Assembly (NCBI GenBank): GCA_025464045.1
Contig: JAODBQ010000410.1
Span: forward strand, 1 to 5,891
Direction of reading: 5' to 3'
Source of the DNA: Ilumatobacteraceae bacterium
GTDB lineage: Bacteria; Actinomycetota; Acidimicrobiia; Acidimicrobiales; Ilumatobacteraceae
DNA: 5,891 nucleotides
Position numbers and translations under genes: made by a program. Shown here piece after piece: positions 4,549 to 5,891 of this stretch. Numbering within the stretch: position 1 is the first letter of the stretch; each line of letters starts with the position of its first letter. The notes under the pieces are model-generated. The model made no database searches. It was given only the letters and a program-made list of their open reading frames with translations, and was not told the DNA's origin.

Positions 4549-4577
4549 TTGACCAGTCGGGTCGGGTTCCCTATCCT
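4549..4577 (+). promoter_or_regulatory. P450 promoter, TTGACC-N17-TATCCT
   Basis: TTGACC (4549-4554) is followed after exactly 17 bases by TATCCT (4572-4577), which keeps T, A and the final T of the -10 consensus. Transcription would start near 4584, about 28 nt before the P450 ATG. The remainder of the gap after the hairpin (4394-4548) shows no other feature I can support. Confidence 0.5.
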
Positions 4578-4611
4578 GCGTGGTCTGGGGTTCTTCGACC
4601 GGGGGTTGGTC

Positions 4612-5865
4612 ATGAAGCTGGCGGCAACACCGCACGAGCGCACCATCGACGTCGACATCTCGTCGGACGCGTTCTGGGCGAAGTCGTTCGACGAGCGGGA
4701 CGAGAGCTTCGCTCGGCTCCGGCGCGAGGCGCCGGTCAGCTGGCACCCGCCGACAGAGTTCCCGTTCCCGCACGAGGAGACCGGGTTCTGGGCCGTCGTC
4801 AAGAACGACGACATCAACACCGTCAGTCGCCAGACCCAGCGGTTCGGTTCGAGATTCGGCGTCAGCCTCGATCCGGTGCCGTTCGATCTGGCCAAGGCGG
4901 CGAGCTTCTTCTTGATGATGGACGCGCCCGAACACGCTCGGTACCGCGCGTTGGTGACCGCCGCGTTCACCCGCCACCAGGTGAGGCTGATCGACGAACA
5001 GATCCGCAGCGCTGCCCGCGAGATCATCGACGATCTCGTCGGTGCCGGCGACGTCGACTTCGTCGAGCACTGCGCCTCGCGGCTGCCGATGCGGACCATC
5101 GCCGACATGATGGGCGTGCCGGAGTCCGAACGGGTCGCCGCAGCGCTCGCCGGGGATGCGGTCATCGGCAGGTCCGACCCGTCCTTCGGGGACCCGGCGG
5201 ATCCGATCGGCACCATCACCGCGGCCATCGACCACCTGTACAAGCTCGGCGCGGACCTCGCCCATCACCGTCGGGCGCACCCGAGCGACGATCTGCTCAC
5301 CAACCTGGTGAACGCCGAGGTCGACGGGCAGCGGCTGACCGACGATGACATCGGTGCGTTCATGGTGCTGTTCACGGTCGCCGGCAACGACACGACCAGG
5401 AACACGACCTCGCTGACGACCGTCGCATTCGACAGGAACCCGGACCAGCGCGCCTACCTGTTGGAGGACTTCGACGGGCGGATCATGCCCGCAGTCGAGG
5501 AGTTCGTGCGGCACGGTTCACCCGTGATGCAGTTCACGCGCACCGCACTTGTCGACACCGAGCTGGGCGGCCAACGGATCGCCGAGGGCGACAAGGTGTG
5601 CATGTTCTACTGCTCCGGAAACCGTGACGAGTCCGTGTTCGAGCGTCCACACGACTTCGACCTGTCCCGGCCGAAGAACCCGCATGTCGGCTTCGGCGGT
5701 GGCGGCCCGCACTTCTGCATCGGGGCGGGATTGGCGAGGTCGCAGCTGCGCGCCCTCATCGGCGAGCTGCTGACTCGCGTCCCGAAGATCGAGGTCGGTG
5801 AGCCCGAGTTCGCAGTGGGGAACTTCATCCGCGTCGTCAACCACCTGCCGGTGCACGTGCCCTGA
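4612..5865 (+). CDS. Cytochrome P450, possibly CYP125/CYP142-like
   Basis: A complete 417-residue soluble bacterial P450, a haem-thiolate monooxygenase that inserts one oxygen atom of O2 into an organic substrate using electrons from ferredoxin. Landmarks in order: C-helix HARYR (108-112); I-helix AGNDTT (257-262) with the acid/threonine pair for proton delivery; K-helix ExxR, E297-F-V-R300; a Q-F-T-R-T-A strand (307-312); and the haem loop FGGGGPHFCIG (361-371) with Cys369 as the axial ligand. The I-helix TVAGNDTTRN, the MFYCSGNRDESVF stretch and the GGGGPHFCIG loop resemble actinobacterial P450s near the steroid-oxidising CYP125/CYP142 group, but the substrate cannot be read from sequence. 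The ATG at 4612 fits the family N-terminus and has GGGGG six bases upstream; the open frame extends back to 4432. No ferredoxin or reductase gene adjoins it here, so redox partners must come from elsewhere. Confidence 0.95.
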   Translation: MKLAATPHERTIDVDISSDAFWAKSFDERDESFARLRREAPVSWHPPTEFPFPHEETGFWAVVKNDDINTVSRQTQRFGSRFGVSLDPVPFDLAKAASFFLMMDAPEHARYRALVTAAFTRHQVRLIDEQIRSAAREIIDDLVGAGDVDFVEHCASRLPMRTIADMMGVPESERVAAALAGDAVIGRSDPSFGDPADPIGTITAAIDHLYKLGADLAHHRRAHPSDDLLTNLVNAEVDGQRLTDDDIGAFMVLFTVAGNDTTRNTTSLTTVAFDRNPDQRAYLLEDFDGRIMPAVEEFVRHGSPVMQFTRTALVDTELGGQRIAEGDKVCMFYCSGNRDESVFERPHDFDLSRPKNPHVGFGGGGPHFCIGAGLARSQLRALIGELLTRVPKIEVGEPEFAVGNFIRVVNHLPVHVP

Positions 5866-5891
5866 CGATCTGGCGACGTCACAACCTGACT
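5866..5891. other. 26 bp after the P450 stop, no feature
   Basis: The last bases of the window contain no recognisable hairpin or gene start; any terminator would lie beyond the edge. Confidence 0.4.

Noticed and set aside
4114..5514. 466-residue minus-strand open frame opposite the P450 gene
   Set aside because: The plus strand encodes a complete P450 with all signature motifs. The antisense frame spans the hairpin and the promoter and shows no domain.

Overview
The window is high-GC DNA with dense, strongly GC3-biased genes, leaderless or GGAGG-led starts, and terminator hairpins without T-tracts. It also carries a secreted protein of a kind I associate with Acidimicrobiia. The best guess is an actinobacterium, perhaps Acidimicrobiia (an Ilumatobacter-like lineage). 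This is inference from composition and protein style; there is no rRNA or other marker gene.

Layout. Bases 1-99 hold the 3' end of an unrecognised plus-strand gene. A 14-bp hairpin (150-191) separates it from a convergent small heat-shock protein gene (hsp20; 656 to 207, minus). The 178-bp gap from 657 to 834 is the most structured DNA here. It holds two divergent promoters, each with a perfect TTGACA -35 box. A perfect 10-bp inverted repeat with a 9-nt spacer fills the gap between the -35 and -10 boxes of the hsp20 promoter and runs over its -10. A near-perfect third half-site overlaps the -35 of the divergent promoter. The hsp20 leader carries a tandem 12-mer, and each unit can pair over 7 bp with the hsp20 start codon.

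The divergent gene (835-1803, plus) encodes a tyrosine-recombinase-fold protein, probably read from a leaderless mRNA. It keeps the nucleophilic tyrosine and one arginine, but three other signature positions are changed. Its stop overlaps an ATG with a perfect AGGAGG (1800), which opens only a short frame. Next come a hemerythrin-like helical protein (2011-2538), a terminator-like hairpin, and a single-domain STAS protein (2641-3015) with Cys at the usual phosphoserine position.

The right half holds a secreted mosaic protein (3203-4339): signal peptide, actinobacterial surface beta-domain, tail-fibre-like linker, short collagen-like stretch and C1q/BclA-C-like C-terminus. Two tandem hairpins follow it. 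A monocistronic cytochrome P450 gene (4612-5865) with its own sigma70-like promoter ends the window.

The hsp20, hemerythrin-like and STAS genes would fit a stress-response neighbourhood. The regulatory link I can see in the sequence is the shared half-site motif between hsp20 and the recombinase gene. No tRNA, rRNA, CRISPR array, insertion sequence or attachment site was seen.
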